Shown here one piece after another: positions 27,489 through 36,534 of a stretch of DNA of 64,000 bases. Made by a program: the position numbers and the translations under genes. Position 1 is the first letter of the stretch; each line of letters opens with the position of its first letter. Under the pieces are notes generated by a model. It was not told where the DNA came from and searched no databases. It saw only the letters and a program-made list of their open reading frames with translations. This DNA comes from Candidatus Heimdallarchaeota archaeon (GTDB lineage Archaea > Asgardarchaeota > Heimdallarchaeia > JABLTI01): the NCBI GenBank assembly GCA_018238155.1, contig JABCTZ010000033.1:44002-108001 (forward strand), written 5' to 3'.

Positions 27489-27545
27489 AGCAAGTCAATA
27501 TAACCAGCGCGATTATTTTTTTTGCTGTTTTCCAAACACATTTTT
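27489..27545 (-). pseudogene. Remnant of a secreted-protein gene start (copy of 86-142)
   Basis: The text aligns with 86-142 (shared AGCAAG, AATATAA, CAGnGC and AAACACATTT at the same spacing). On the minus strand it begins MCLENSKKNN, but the signal-peptide hydrophobic run is lost and a stop comes soon after. It is a duplication remnant of about 57 bases. Confidence 0.5.
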
Positions 27546-27590
27546 TATATACCTATGTTGGTAATTGAATGGTAGTAAGGTAGTATTCCA

Positions 27591-27807
27591 ATGACTAATC
27601 TATCCCATAAAAGAAAGAGTATTAAGACTAAAGAATTTGTCTGCAAGCGAATCCATGTAATTACAAGCAAATTTAATTGATGATTTAGTTCGAATTTACT
27701 TAGCATCTCTAATAAGAGAATATTCAAATGCTACTTTTGATGAGCTTATTCAATATGGTCATGAAGAAACTCATTATAAAAAACGAAGGAGAGAATATCG
27801 TGTTTAG
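27591..27807 (+). pseudogene. Frameshifted copy of the 77-residue small gene at 52522
   Basis: DNA identity to 52522-52755 is obvious throughout, including about 50 bases upstream. A one-base change near 27606 shifts the frame, and ATGAAATTA has become ATGTAATTA, giving a stop. The last part still reads FDELIQYGHEETHYKKRRR. It overlaps by 8 bases the nucleotidyltransferase remnant that follows, preserving the original operon order. Confidence 0.75.
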
Positions 27808-28389
27808 TTACAGACGTTTTCAAGAACTAGCAGAAATTGCAGTAACTTGTTTAGATGAAAGCATCATTGATTATGTTCTTGTGGGAGGTGCAACTATTGG
27901 TGTGTATGGCACTATTCGTTCATCCGAAGGTTTTGATTTCATGCTAGTATTAGAGAATACAGAAGAGAAGAAAATTAATACTTTTGTTGAATGTCTTCAA
28001 AGAAATGATCTTTCGCTTACGGTTAATGAGTTAATGAAAGGTTTAGAAAAAAAACTCTCATATCACAGTTTTTGATTTAAAGAATCCAATATTACGTTTA
28101 GATTTAAAACAAATTAGAACTAAACTCGATTATTCAACTTATGATTTACGAAGAGAAATTGATCTATTCGAAACAAGTAAAACATTTTGGATTACAGCAC
28201 CCGAATCATTAATCATAGTAAAACTCCTGCCAGGATTTAGATGATGTTAGAAGTATCCAACTAAGATCATCTGATTTATTAAATTGGTCTTTACTTGAAA
28301 AATTATCAATTTCTTTTGGTTCTGAAAAAATATTGAACAAAATCAGAAATGAATTTAATTCATATGTAAATAAATCTAGATTATTGTGA
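27800..28389 (+). pseudogene. Frameshifted nucleotidyltransferase-fold gene (AbiEii-like/DUF6036-like)
   Basis: GTG 27800 starts FSYRRFQELAEIAVTCLDES and VLVGGATIGVYGTIRSSEGF, a nucleotidyltransferase core in which the usual R-x-T-x-DxD reads RSSEGFDF. A frameshift near 28050 and another near 28230 move the rest (LDLKQIRTKLDYSTYDLRRE, then APESLIIVKLL, then DLDDVRSIQLRSSDLLNW) between frames. Full length would have been about 190 residues. The C-terminal half with APESLIIVK and DDVR is typical of abortive-infection-like or antitoxin nucleotidyltransferases. A truncated relative is at 53039-53335. Confidence 0.7.
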
Positions 28390-28497
28390 ACACTGAGAAA
28401 TAATCAAATACTACTCAATGCCCTTTCGATATCCTTTCCATTTCGGATAGCTTTCATTGACTTGAAATCAAAATAGTATGTTTGCAAATAAGAAAAA

Positions 28498-28914
28498 TCA
28501 GCACTCTCTATTTAGTATGCCATCAAATTCTGAATCAAAACTGGCAATTGAATCTATTTCAAATGATTGAGCTACAGCTATTAACAAACAATCAACAAAA
28601 CTCAAAGGTCTTTTTTGTGTTGCATATTTTTGAAATAATAACCATGCATTATCTATGTCTTCTTTCTTTATAATTAATGGTTGTACTAAAGCTGCTTCTA
28701 CAGAATAAATTAGATCCCAAGCTTTTGCCACTACATCCATTCTTCTTGTTTTCTTAAATAAGAAAGTTGCAGCCTCTGTAAAAACTTCTGATATTGAATA
28801 TCTGTTTCCATATTTTCCTGAAAGGAGCTTAACAACTATTTCTTTTGCACGTTGATGATTCTTATCTCTCTTATTCAGAAACGCAACAAAAACATTGGTA
28901 TCAACTAAAATCAA
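28498..28914 (-). CDS. vapC: PIN-domain ribonuclease toxin (VapC-like)
   Basis: The 138-residue product has PIN acidic residues in order: D5 in ILVDTNVFVAF, Glu in YSISEVFTEAA, Asp in PLSFVDCLLIAVAQ and Asp in IASFDSEFD. These bind Mg and cleave RNA. It starts at TTG 28914 directly after the TAG of the upstream ORF (TAGTTG), so the two are one operon. Length is normal for VapC toxins. The target RNA is unknown. Confidence 0.9.
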   Translation of the reverse strand: MILVDTNVFVAFLNKRDKNHQRAKEIVVKLLSGKYGNRYSISEVFTEAATFLFKKTRRMDVVAKAWDLIYSVEAALVQPLIIKKEDIDNAWLLFQKYATQKRPLSFVDCLLIAVAQSFEIDSIASFDSEFDGILNREC

Positions 28915-29196
28915 CTATTCAGCTCCATACAAAACTTCATCGACCTCTTCAGATAAAGATTCTGTTCCTTCTCCAAGATCTAAAATATATTTCTTTTCCA
29001 AGGAACTTATCTCTTCTTTATCCCACACTCTGCTTGCTTTTTGAAGAACAGCTATAAATTCATCTAGCTTCTCATCAGAAAACTGTACACAAAAACTAAG
29101 CAAATCTTGTTGGGTAAATTTCTTACCTGTTTTCAGCAAGATTTTAGCGGCTAGCTGATCTAACTTATTCTTATCAACAATTTTAACAGAAGACAT
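28915..29196 (-). CDS. VapB-like antitoxin of the PIN toxin
   Basis: The 93-residue acidic protein (MSSVKIVDKNKLDQLAAKIL through EEVDEVLYGAE) lies directly upstream of the PIN gene in the same direction, as expected for an antitoxin. ATG 29196 has a good ribosome site (GGTGGA at 29199-29204). It has a helical C-terminus suited to wrapping the toxin, but no clear AbrB, MetJ or PHD DNA-binding domain was recognised. The call rests on context. Confidence 0.7.
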   Translation of the reverse strand: MSSVKIVDKNKLDQLAAKILLKTGKKFTQQDLLSFCVQFSDEKLDEFIAVLQKASRVWDKEEISSLEKKYILDLGEGTESLSEEVDEVLYGAE

Positions 29197-29258
29197 AATT
29201 CCACCAGGTATAAAAGTAGAAAAGTAGAATAAAAGTCTTACCATTTAAATATCCACTT

Positions 29259-29816
29259 TCATATTTCAATTCCTTGACAATATCCTTTATTTTTCTGATA
29301 GCAATTTTCACAATGTTTCCCTTTCCAAATTTCTGCTAGTAGTTGCTCAATATTTTGAATTACTTGTTCATCAATCGTTATTGTTCCAATCTCAAAGTTA
29401 TTTCTTCCTTTTCTAGTTCTTGATCCTAAACCTGCGCCTGTTAGATTTGCAGAACCGAAGTAAAGCCATGTCGAGTCAATAAGAACAATTTTCATATGCA
29501 AATTGTAACAGAATTTGAACTCAATATTCTCGACATTTTTTAATTTTTGATAAAATTTCTTTTCTTTTTCTTTAGGTGCAAGAATGAACTTAATTTTTAT
29601 TCCTTGTTTTGCTAATTGATATATTCTCTGTGAGAATTGAAATGCTTCTTTTGTTTTTGGATTTGGAATCATAAAATCAGTTACTTTCGCACTAGCAAAC
29701 CAAATTCCTTTTTTTGCTTTCATAAATCCATTATGTACTATATACTCAAATGAATCTCCATCATTTCCATAGAACAAATAACCTTGATATTCAACTGACA
29801 AATATAACACCATCAT
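29259..29816 (-). CDS. Single-HKD phospholipase D-like protein with Cys-rich tail
   Basis: The 185-residue protein has one HKD motif (HMKIVLID, HxKx4D) followed by YFGSANLTGAGLG, the second strand and Ser/Asn of PLD enzymes, and ends in CENCYQKNKGYCQ, which may bind zinc. Single-HKD proteins act as dimers and are often nucleases (Nuc/BfiI type); a nuclease role fits better than a lipase but is not shown. It is about 60-70% similar to the copy at 53599-54153, and many broken copies of this gene are scattered over the window. Start ATG 29816 or the in-frame TTG five codons on, where the other copy begins. Confidence 0.82.
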   Translation of the reverse strand: MMVLYLSVEYQGYLFYGNDGDSFEYIVHNGFMKAKKGIWFASAKVTDFMIPNPKTKEAFQFSQRIYQLAKQGIKIKFILAPKEKEKKFYQKLKNVENIEFKFCYNLHMKIVLIDSTWLYFGSANLTGAGLGSRTRKGRNNFEIGTITIDEQVIQNIEQLLAEIWKGKHCENCYQKNKGYCQGIEI

Positions 29817-30109
29817 AATATTGTTAGAATTCCTATTTATACATCAGTATTTTACCATCTTTTTTCTCAGAAAAAATCAAATAATCATCCATCTTTCCTT
29901 TTTTATTTCCTTCTTTCTAACTTTTTTAGTAATTATGTTGATATTGATTTTAAAGCTAAGAAATTTTCAATCCTAACAAACAATAACTATCAATTATTTT
30001 GATGTTTTTATATGCAAAATTAGCTCCATTAAAGATAGATGTTTAGAAAAAGTTAACCTCGAAAATAACCTTTTTCTATTTTTTCAACGAATCGAGTTCT
30101 TCTTTATAT

Positions 30110-30355
30110 TTGCCAATATTTATTGCAATGATTACTAAATCAAATGCTCGAAGAACCAGTGGATATGTTATCGGAATTATTGTTCTTGGAGTAATAGCAG
30201 ATTATTCACAGTTAGGTATCTATGTTATGTTAAGAGTTTCACTAATCTTCGCATCAATAGCTTTTATTTTTGCTATATTGCTCTATTTTATTAAAACTCC
30301 ACCTATCGAACAAAATAAGATGGAAAATACTGATCCGGTTAAGAAGATAATTTGA
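30110..30355 (+). pseudogene. C-terminal fragment of an MFS transporter gene
   Basis: The frame reads GYVIGIIVLGVIADYSQLGI and YVMLRVSLIFASIAF, matching the last two to three membrane helices of the intact MFS protein at 57242-58579 (GYVIGIILLGVIADHSSINI). The preceding ten helices are absent, so this is a remnant of about 80 codons. Confidence 0.8.
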
Positions 30356-30473
30356 TCAAACATTTTAAGTGTTTTTGTAACCAATTATAATCTTTGTATT
30401 TATTTACCAATCTGCTTATTTCAAAAGCATTTAATAACTAAAGAGCTAATTACAGCTTGTTTCTGGAGTTTAT

Positions 30474-33155
30474 GTGATGAAGTCTAACAATAAAAAAATA
30501 ACTCTATTCATTATTTTTTGGTTAATAATAATTTCTACTGTGATAGGTCAAAGTGTTGCTCCAGATAACACTACAATCCTTGATTCAAATTCAATGACGG
30601 CTATAGAAAATTGGCGCTTCAATTTAGGTAATGATGTAGAATCATCTCCTACATTTGCAGATGTAAATAGCGATGGTCTTTTCGAAGTAATTGTTGGTAC
30701 GGGTGGTTCTGATTTTAGTAATGAACGTCTTTATTGTATAAATTCTTCAGGAGAAGAAGTGTGGAGTGCTCCTGTGGCAGGTAAAATAACTTCAAAACCA
30801 GCTATTGCTGATTTAGATGACGATGGCTCACCTGAAATTATTGTTGGCTCTAGTAATATGAAGCTCTTTTGTTTCAATCATAATGGAACTATAGAATGGA
30901 CTTATACTACCGCTTGGCATGTTATGAATTCTCCTGCTATTGCAGATTTAGATTCTGATGGTACTCTTGAAATTATTGTATGTGTTACTGATTTTGTATA
31001 TTGTCTCAGTCATGAAGGAATTCTGGAATGGTCGATTAGCGCATTAGGTTCACATTCTAATGTTGCTGTTGCAGATTTAGATAATGATAACACATTGGAG
31101 ATTATTGTTATGGCGAATTATGAAAATCATCTTTTTTGTATAAGTCATTTAGGTGATATTGAGTGGGAGGTTGCTCAAGGAGACAGCTCTAAATATCTAA
31201 TAGTTGCTGATTTAGATGCTGATGGTACTTTTGAAATAATAATTGGTACCATCAATTCTGTTGTTAGATGTTGCGATCATGAAGGGAATTTGGAATGGAC
31301 TTATACTACTGGAGGTTATATTCATTCTTCTCCAGCAGTTGCTGACCTCAATGATGATGGATATTTAGAAATAGTCATTGGGTCACACAACAGCAGTCTT
31401 TACTGCCTTAACTCTACAGGTTATGTAGAATGGATTTATACTACAGGAGACGAAATTAACTCCTCTCCGGTTATTGCTGACTTGGATGGAGATGGATTAT
31501 TAGAAGTGGTGGTAGGATCAAATGACAATAAGCTATATTGTCTATCCAATCTTGGTACAGAATTATGGACTTTTACTACTGGAGGTGATATTTACTCTTC
31601 TCCAACAATTGTTGACCTTGATAGAGATGGTATTTTTGAAATTATTTTTGGTTCCAATGACAACTATGTTTATTGTTTGAGTTTCGATGATGTAATTGCT
31701 TCAGGTGATGCCCCTTGGTATTCTCTTGGGGGTTCGATCTTTAGTACTGGACAAATTGATAGCGACAGTGATTTCCTAGATGATTTGACAGAAGATTTCT
31801 TCAATACAAATCCAAATAACTTTGATTGTGATAACGATTATTTATCAGATGGTATAGAAATAATTCTCTATCATACAAATCCTTTATCCAACGATACAGA
31901 TGGAGACGGTCTTACGGATAATTTTGAAGTAAACACTAGCCATACCGATCCAACAGCAATAGATTCAGATGAAGATGGTTTATCTGATTTTGAAGAGCTA
32001 AACGATGGTCAAGATGGGTTTCTCACAGATCCAAATAACCCAGATACAGACGGTGATGGTGTTTCAGACTATCAAGAATTTCTAGATGGCACAAACCCTA
32101 TAGATGGTAATGATTTTCTAAAAAGACCTGTTTGGTTTCTACCAGTAATTATTGGTTCATTGGCTTTTGTAGTGATAGTAATTGCTATTAGTATTGCTTT
32201 AGCTCGCAAGAGAAAAACAACTACTGAGGAAGAAGTTGAGCCTGAACCAGAGATAAGCGATACCGAGCAAGTGGAAATTGAAGAAATTCCTGAATTAGCG
32301 TTTGATGATGAAGTTGCAAGATCGCCAGAAAGTCCAGTGGTTTCTACAGATGATTTTATTAGATTACCAGTAATTCCTGTGATTTCTAAATTTGAGAATA
32401 TTGAGTTATCAGAGAGTTCAGCCATATCAGAAGATGAGAAAACTGTTGAATTACCAGATAGTCAAGTTGTTAAAAGTAAAAAAACAATTACTCACAATTA
32501 TTTGAAAAATTTGCTTAATACCAAAAGTATTATTATAATCAGTAAAGATGGCATTCCTTTTGTTTCTCTTAATTTCGGTCTAGATTTTGATTCCAGTTTA
32601 GTTGGAGGATTTTTAACAGCGATTACCGGTTTTGGTGATGAGATTTTCGTTAATAAACAACAATCAGACAGTAGATTCAGTCAAATGGGGCATGAAGGTG
32701 GTTTGTTCTGGATTTTTGAAGGAAAATTCGTTCGTTTGGCTCTACTATTTAACAATGCACCTAATAAAAAGTTTAAGAAATCTGTTTGGAATACCTTAAA
32801 ACATTTTGAAAAAACTTATCATAATGAGTTGAAAGATTTTACTGGAAATGTAAGTCAATTTGAACCTGCTCAAAAGTTACTTGAGAGCTACCTCTCTATT
32901 CATTATCTCTATCCTATGAATATAAATGTAGAAAAGCTTGTTGATGTTAAATCATCAGAGAATAAGCTAAAGACAGTTATTGAAAGTTACATTGAAAACT
33001 TTAGTGAAGAAGTAACACTTGATATTCATCAATTAATTGATAAATCATTTAAAGAACTTGAGAATATTACTTATGAGGAAATCCTCAACCAGATAATTAT
33101 CTTTGTTACTGAAGGTATTCTTATCCCTATATCTATTAATCCAAATCTGTTCTAA
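30474..33155 (+). CDS. Transmembrane receptor-like protein: FG-GAP/PQQ propeller, calcium repeats, one span, cytosolic longin-like domain
   Basis: The 893-residue protein starts with a signal peptide (ITLFIIFWLIIISTVIGQ). Residues 45-410 contain about eight repeats with SSPAVADLNDDGYLEIVIGS cores, as in FG-GAP (integrin-type) and PQQ-like propellers; each carries a DxDxDG calcium loop. Residues 425-545 are thrombospondin-3-like repeats. One span follows (WFLPVIIGSLAFVVIVIAIS, about 551-575) with a basic stop-transfer ARKRK. Inside come a long acidic linker and, from about 676, a domain with SIIIISKDGIPFVSLNFG, TAITGFGDEIFV and FEGKFVRLALLFNN, resembling the longin/roadblock-like end of the TPR protein at 479. 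The layout is a type I receptor linking an extracellular calcium-dependent propeller to a GTPase-type regulatory module. Start GTG 30474 or ATG 30477, behind GGAG. Confidence 0.85.
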   Translation: MMKSNNKKITLFIIFWLIIISTVIGQSVAPDNTTILDSNSMTAIENWRFNLGNDVESSPTFADVNSDGLFEVIVGTGGSDFSNERLYCINSSGEEVWSAPVAGKITSKPAIADLDDDGSPEIIVGSSNMKLFCFNHNGTIEWTYTTAWHVMNSPAIADLDSDGTLEIIVCVTDFVYCLSHEGILEWSISALGSHSNVAVADLDNDNTLEIIVMANYENHLFCISHLGDIEWEVAQGDSSKYLIVADLDADGTFEIIIGTINSVVRCCDHEGNLEWTYTTGGYIHSSPAVADLNDDGYLEIVIGSHNSSLYCLNSTGYVEWIYTTGDEINSSPVIADLDGDGLLEVVVGSNDNKLYCLSNLGTELWTFTTGGDIYSSPTIVDLDRDGIFEIIFGSNDNYVYCLSFDDVIASGDAPWYSLGGSIFSTGQIDSDSDFLDDLTEDFFNTNPNNFDCDNDYLSDGIEIILYHTNPLSNDTDGDGLTDNFEVNTSHTDPTAIDSDEDGLSDFEELNDGQDGFLTDPNNPDTDGDGVSDYQEFLDGTNPIDGNDFLKRPVWFLPVIIGSLAFVVIVIAISIALARKRKTTTEEEVEPEPEISDTEQVEIEEIPELAFDDEVARSPESPVVSTDDFIRLPVIPVISKFENIELSESSAISEDEKTVELPDSQVVKSKKTITHNYLKNLLNTKSIIIISKDGIPFVSLNFGLDFDSSLVGGFLTAITGFGDEIFVNKQQSDSRFSQMGHEGGLFWIFEGKFVRLALLFNNAPNKKFKKSVWNTLKHFEKTYHNELKDFTGNVSQFEPAQKLLESYLSIHYLYPMNINVEKLVDVKSSENKLKTVIESYIENFSEEVTLDIHQLIDKSFKELENITYEEILNQIIIFVTEGILIPISINPNLF

Positions 33156-33167
33156 TTAATATTCTAG

Positions 33168-33303
33168 GCAGCAATGGCTTTCAAGTCGATGGTTATAGTT
33201 CCAACCTCAAAATTATTTTTACTTTTCTTGATCTGGAACCTATCCCTGCACCAGTGAGGTTTGCAGAACCAAAATATATCCATGTTCCATCTACAATGAT
33301 AAA
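33168..33303 (-). pseudogene. Decayed PLD-like gene fragment
   Basis: The minus strand reads IVDGTWIYFGSANLTGAGIG, then shifts frame within SRKVKNNFEVGTITID and stops. It matches the central part of the PLD-like protein at 53599-54153. The HKD His, the N-terminal half and the Cys tail are missing. It lies immediately after the receptor gene. Confidence 0.75.
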
Positions 33304-33558
33304 CTCTAAGAATACCTATTGGAAAGGAAGATGTTTTTTGAAAAAAATTAATAGATAATTAGACTATTTCTGTTCTATTTCCATTTAGAAATACAATTTT
33401 AATAAAAATTGTGTTAAATATTCAACTAATATTTTGTATTATATTAGTTCCTTTAGCACTTGGATAAGAATTGGCATATCTATCTGAGGGCTTCCAACCA
33501 TAGGACTCTTTTCAACAGGAAGTTCATCATCCTGATGTAAAAGACTTATTGGATAAAC

Positions 33559-33770
33559 ATGAAAAAGATGATTAAGGATTGGTTGAAAAAAACAACCAAT
33601 TTTAAAGCGAATGCCAGATTAGCAAAGGAAAATAAGCTATACGATATTACTTGTTTTCTGCACAACAAACTGTTGAATTGCTTTTGAAAGGAATAATCGT
33701 TGCTAATACTGAACCAAAATCTTTTACTCACTTTTTAATAGAATTATTGAGATAATTGAAGTGTTTCTGG
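33559..33770 (+). pseudogene. Decayed HEPN gene copy
   Basis: ATG 33559 and about 20 bases before it match 51590-51630 nearly base for base. The frame reads MKKMIKDWLKKTTNFKANAR and KENKLYDITCF, then a one-base loss shifts AQQTVELLLKGIIVANTE into another frame, and identity ends near 33760. It is a broken duplicate of the HEPN gene at 51610. About 140 bases upstream (33310-33558) hold nothing recognised. Confidence 0.8.
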
Positions 33771-33862
33771 TAATAATTCCTACTTTTTCTTGTTTCTAGT
33801 AATTTACTGGAGTTAGAATATTATGTATAAAACAAAGAAAAAAATTATTCTAAATAAATTCA

Positions 33863-34297
33863 TTAGTATATGAATATGTAGAGAATAATCTGAGAGGCGA
33901 TAAAAGAAACAAATCCTATTATAGCTAAAATATCTATAAAGAATTTCTTTACCTTATTTTTTGTTGTGGTAGGTTTAATTCTTTCGTTATTCAAAGTAAC
34001 TATATCTAATTCAGTGTAGTTGCTTCTTATTTGAAAGAGTGGAATTACAAAAGCTAATACAATTGCAATCAACCAAAATACTAAACATGTAAAAACAAGG
34101 ATTTCATAAAGCAATCCTAAGGTATGATTACTTACAAATTCAGCACGACTAGATACACTAAGTGGAAGTACTAGAGCTAAACAAAAAACTCCTAAGAAGC
34201 TAATTAAAGCTAGTATCGATGAAAGTATAAATGTAAATCTAGCTTTTTCAACTTCTTGAGTTGATATGTCAGTTTCTAAATTTTCTTTATTATCCAT
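33863..34297 (-). CDS. Membrane protein with three to four spans, unknown
   Basis: The 144-residue protein has hydrophobic segments near residues 24-48 (FILSSILALISFLGVFCLAL), 62-90 (LLYEILVFTCLVFWLIAIVL) and 120-143 (FFIDILAIIGFVSFIASQII), with charged loops. ATG 34297 overlaps the upstream stop as TAATG, so it is co-translated with the small membrane ORF at 34297-34581. No family recognised. Confidence 0.6.
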   Translation of the reverse strand: MDNKENLETDISTQEVEKARFTFILSSILALISFLGVFCLALVLPLSVSSRAEFVSNHTLGLLYEILVFTCLVFWLIAIVLAFVIPLFQIRSNYTELDIVTLNNERIKPTTTKNKVKKFFIDILAIIGFVSFIASQIILYIFIY

Positions 34298-34581
34298 TAA
34301 TAGGTCTCCAATGTGATAAATGTGTCCGCACCGTCACCTATAAATACAATTGCTAGAATGATAATGCAGATAATGAAAATTATTAACCCAACCGCAAGTA
34401 AACCTTCACCTGTGAAAGTTAAACCTAATATTATTGCAAAAACAGCAGTTGCACCAAATTTAATTGTTGCTGCTATTCCAGCAGCGAAGAAGGCTGATCC
34501 AATTATAGCTAATACACTAGCTGCTTTTATTGCATCACTATCAGAAGTTCCTTTAACTTCTCCAAAACTTTCAACACTCAT
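34297..34581 (-). CDS. Small multi-span membrane protein, coupled to the next gene
   Basis: From ATG 34581 the 94-residue product has three hydrophobic segments (AASVLAIIGSAFFAAGIAAT, FAIILGLTFTGEGLLAVGLI, FIICIIILAIVFIGDGAD). The open frame continues upstream to 34731 through a PLD-gene fragment (DGDNVDEIITNGLLRARKYL), so an accidental fusion protein of 144 residues is possible. The internal ATG is preferred because the homology to PLD ends near 34618. Function unknown. Confidence 0.5.
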   Translation of the reverse strand: MSVESFGEVKGTSDSDAIKAASVLAIIGSAFFAAGIAATIKFGATAVFAIILGLTFTGEGLLAVGLIIFIICIIILAIVFIGDGADTFITLETY

Positions 34582-34617
34582 TTTATATATGGGATTATTA
34601 GGATTCGTGTATGTATC

Positions 34618-34770
34618 ATCTACAATGAAATCATTTGCTTTTGCACTAGCTATCCAAAGATATTTTCTTGCTCGAAGTAACCCATTGGTTATAATTTCAT
34701 CTACATTATCTCCATCATTTCCAGAGAGCAAATATCCATGTTATTCAATTGACAATTAGAGCACCATCAT
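34618..34770 (-). pseudogene. N-terminal PLD-gene fragment fused in frame to a membrane ORF
   Basis: Translation gives GNDGDNVDEIITNGLLRARK and SAKANDFIVDD, the same as residues 10-48 of the PLD-like protein at 53599-54153. A stop (TAA) interrupts the fourth to fifth codon of the original start. The catalytic half is missing; after NDFIVDD the sequence switches to the membrane ORF. Confidence 0.75.
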
Positions 34771-34916
34771 ATATATCATTTGTATTTATTAAAAATCACT
34801 AGTAAGGCAAGGATTTCTTTCTAGTTACACACCTTTGACTATTTACTGAACTAAGGATATCCAGAAAGATTTAGATCTGTTTCAAATAAAAAAAAAGAGA
34901 AATTGGAAAGATCCCT

Positions 34917-36497
34917 TCAAGCAGAAAGGGGGCTTTCGTTATTGTTTTTCTTGGAAAATAATGGTCTCTTTTTGGTTTGACGAAAAATAAAATCAGCTAT
35001 AATGAGACCCATTAGAGTAAAATTAGCATATGCAAACCAATCACCTAAAATGGTATACAGAGTGAATGCTCTTTCAGTTGGAACATCAGAATACATTATC
35101 CGATTGTCAGTATCAAAGTGATCTTGATAGGCAATAACATTCCCCAAATAATCAATTGCATAGGAACAACCCATATTGGATTGCCTGACTACATTGACAC
35201 CATTTTCAACTCCTCGGATTAAGGATGCTTCTGCATGAAATTCCTTTATTGCTACAACATCAAATGAAGGTATCAAGAGAATATCGACCTTTGCTTTACC
35301 TACTTGACGAATGAAATTAGGAAAATCATTATCAAAACAAATAGTAACAGCAAGTCGACCAAAGGGTGTATCGACCGAAGGAATTATTCCATCGGAATAT
35401 GTCTCATACCAAGATTTCGTTTTAATATATTCTAAAACAAGTGTGCCATTAGGATCAAACATCACTACTTTATTATCACTAATAAAGGAATCATAATAGA
35501 ACTTGACCACACCTGGAGCAAAGTAGATGTTATTATCAATAGCAAATGTTTTTGATCGATTATAAAACTCCTGCTCATAATCTTCATAATAAGGACAATT
35601 ACCTTCTGACCAGAAAATAATTTTAGCTCCACCATTTACTGCTTGCTCAGATAATGAGAACAATTGATCTTCAAGTGCTTGAATTTCCGGGAGATACAGT
35701 GAAGCTTCATCTGCAGGTGTTTTTCTATCAATTATTGCACTCCAGTAGTCTCTTTGATGTTCAACTGATATCGAACCAACCCGAACCGAAGGAGAAGATG
35801 GATCTGAAACTGCTACGCGTAGTGCACCAAATAACATTGTAGATATAATGATTACACTAAAGACTTTGGCTAGTTTAGGCGTTTTTTTGAAGTCAAATTT
35901 GAAATCCTTGCTCCAAAAAGTGTTCATTACTGATGCAGTCCAAGATATCAGAAATGACATACCCCAAATACTTGCTATTGATGATAGCTGAAGAAATGCA
36001 CTAAAGTGAAATTGCGTTCCACCCACAGAAAACATTGAACCAAGTAAGGTTAATCCAATAAGATATTCAATAAAGACTACTACAGATGGATAAACAAGTG
36101 AACCTAAAATTGACTCATATTTATTAGCTATGAATCGATCTATATAGAGAGGTATCATTACAAATAGAATGGGTACAAAAATACTCAATAATATTTGAAA
36201 CAAAATCGGAATATCCCAACCATCTCTCAATTTTAGATAAGTAGTAAGAGCTAAGAAAGGCAAAGCTAATAATGTAGACCAAAACTTCTTCTGATTTCTA
36301 AAGAATCTTATTAAGAATACAGGGGAAAGCCAAGCTGCAAATGGCATATTCCATCTCCAACCTAAAAATGTAAATAAGAAACAACCAATTAGTAAATAGA
36401 TAATATCTAGAATTGTTTCTCGTTTCATATCAGTGAAAAATTTTTTTATTTTTTCTTGAAAGTTATTTTGATTAATGTTTTTATCCATATTATTCAC
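34917..36497 (-). CDS. Membrane-bound nitrilase-family protein resembling apolipoprotein N-acyltransferase (Lnt)
   Basis: The 526-residue protein has about seven N-terminal membrane spans (to about residue 230), then a carbon-nitrogen hydrolase domain, then a final span (FTLMGLIIADFIF). The nitrilase triad is visible: Glu in IFWSEGNCPYYE (about 297), Lys in EYIKTKSWYE (about 357) and Cys in AVTICFDNDFP (about 385), at the same spacing as in bacterial Lnt. Lnt transfers an acyl chain to the amino-terminal Cys of lipoproteins at the outer face of the membrane. Whether the archaeal version acylates lipoproteins is not shown. Start GTG 36497 or ATG 36488 (with GGTG eight bases before). Two tandem palindromes at 36535-36568 lie over its predicted start site, suggesting repression or activation by a dimeric factor. 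Confidence 0.8.
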   Translation of the reverse strand: MNNMDKNINQNNFQEKIKKFFTDMKRETILDIIYLLIGCFLFTFLGWRWNMPFAAWLSPVFLIRFFRNQKKFWSTLLALPFLALTTYLKLRDGWDIPILFQILLSIFVPILFVMIPLYIDRFIANKYESILGSLVYPSVVVFIEYLIGLTLLGSMFSVGGTQFHFSAFLQLSSIASIWGMSFLISWTASVMNTFWSKDFKFDFKKTPKLAKVFSVIIISTMLFGALRVAVSDPSSPSVRVGSISVEHQRDYWSAIIDRKTPADEASLYLPEIQALEDQLFSLSEQAVNGGAKIIFWSEGNCPYYEDYEQEFYNRSKTFAIDNNIYFAPGVVKFYYDSFISDNKVVMFDPNGTLVLEYIKTKSWYETYSDGIIPSVDTPFGRLAVTICFDNDFPNFIRQVGKAKVDILLIPSFDVVAIKEFHAEASLIRGVENGVNVVRQSNMGCSYAIDYLGNVIAYQDHFDTDNRIMYSDVPTERAFTLYTILGDWFAYANFTLMGLIIADFIFRQTKKRPLFSKKNNNESPLSA

Positions 36498-36534
36498 ACC
36501 ATTTTTTTAATACTATCTTTTAAATGCCAACAAA

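Noticed and set aside
32072..32425. Minus-strand Ser-rich open frame of 117 codons
   Set aside because: It is the complement of the acidic linker of the receptor gene (Glu/Ser codons) and has no independent support.
34313..34759. Plus-strand open frame of 148 codons
   Set aside because: Antisense to the membrane ORF and PLD fragment, whose translation is recognisable; no family resemblance.
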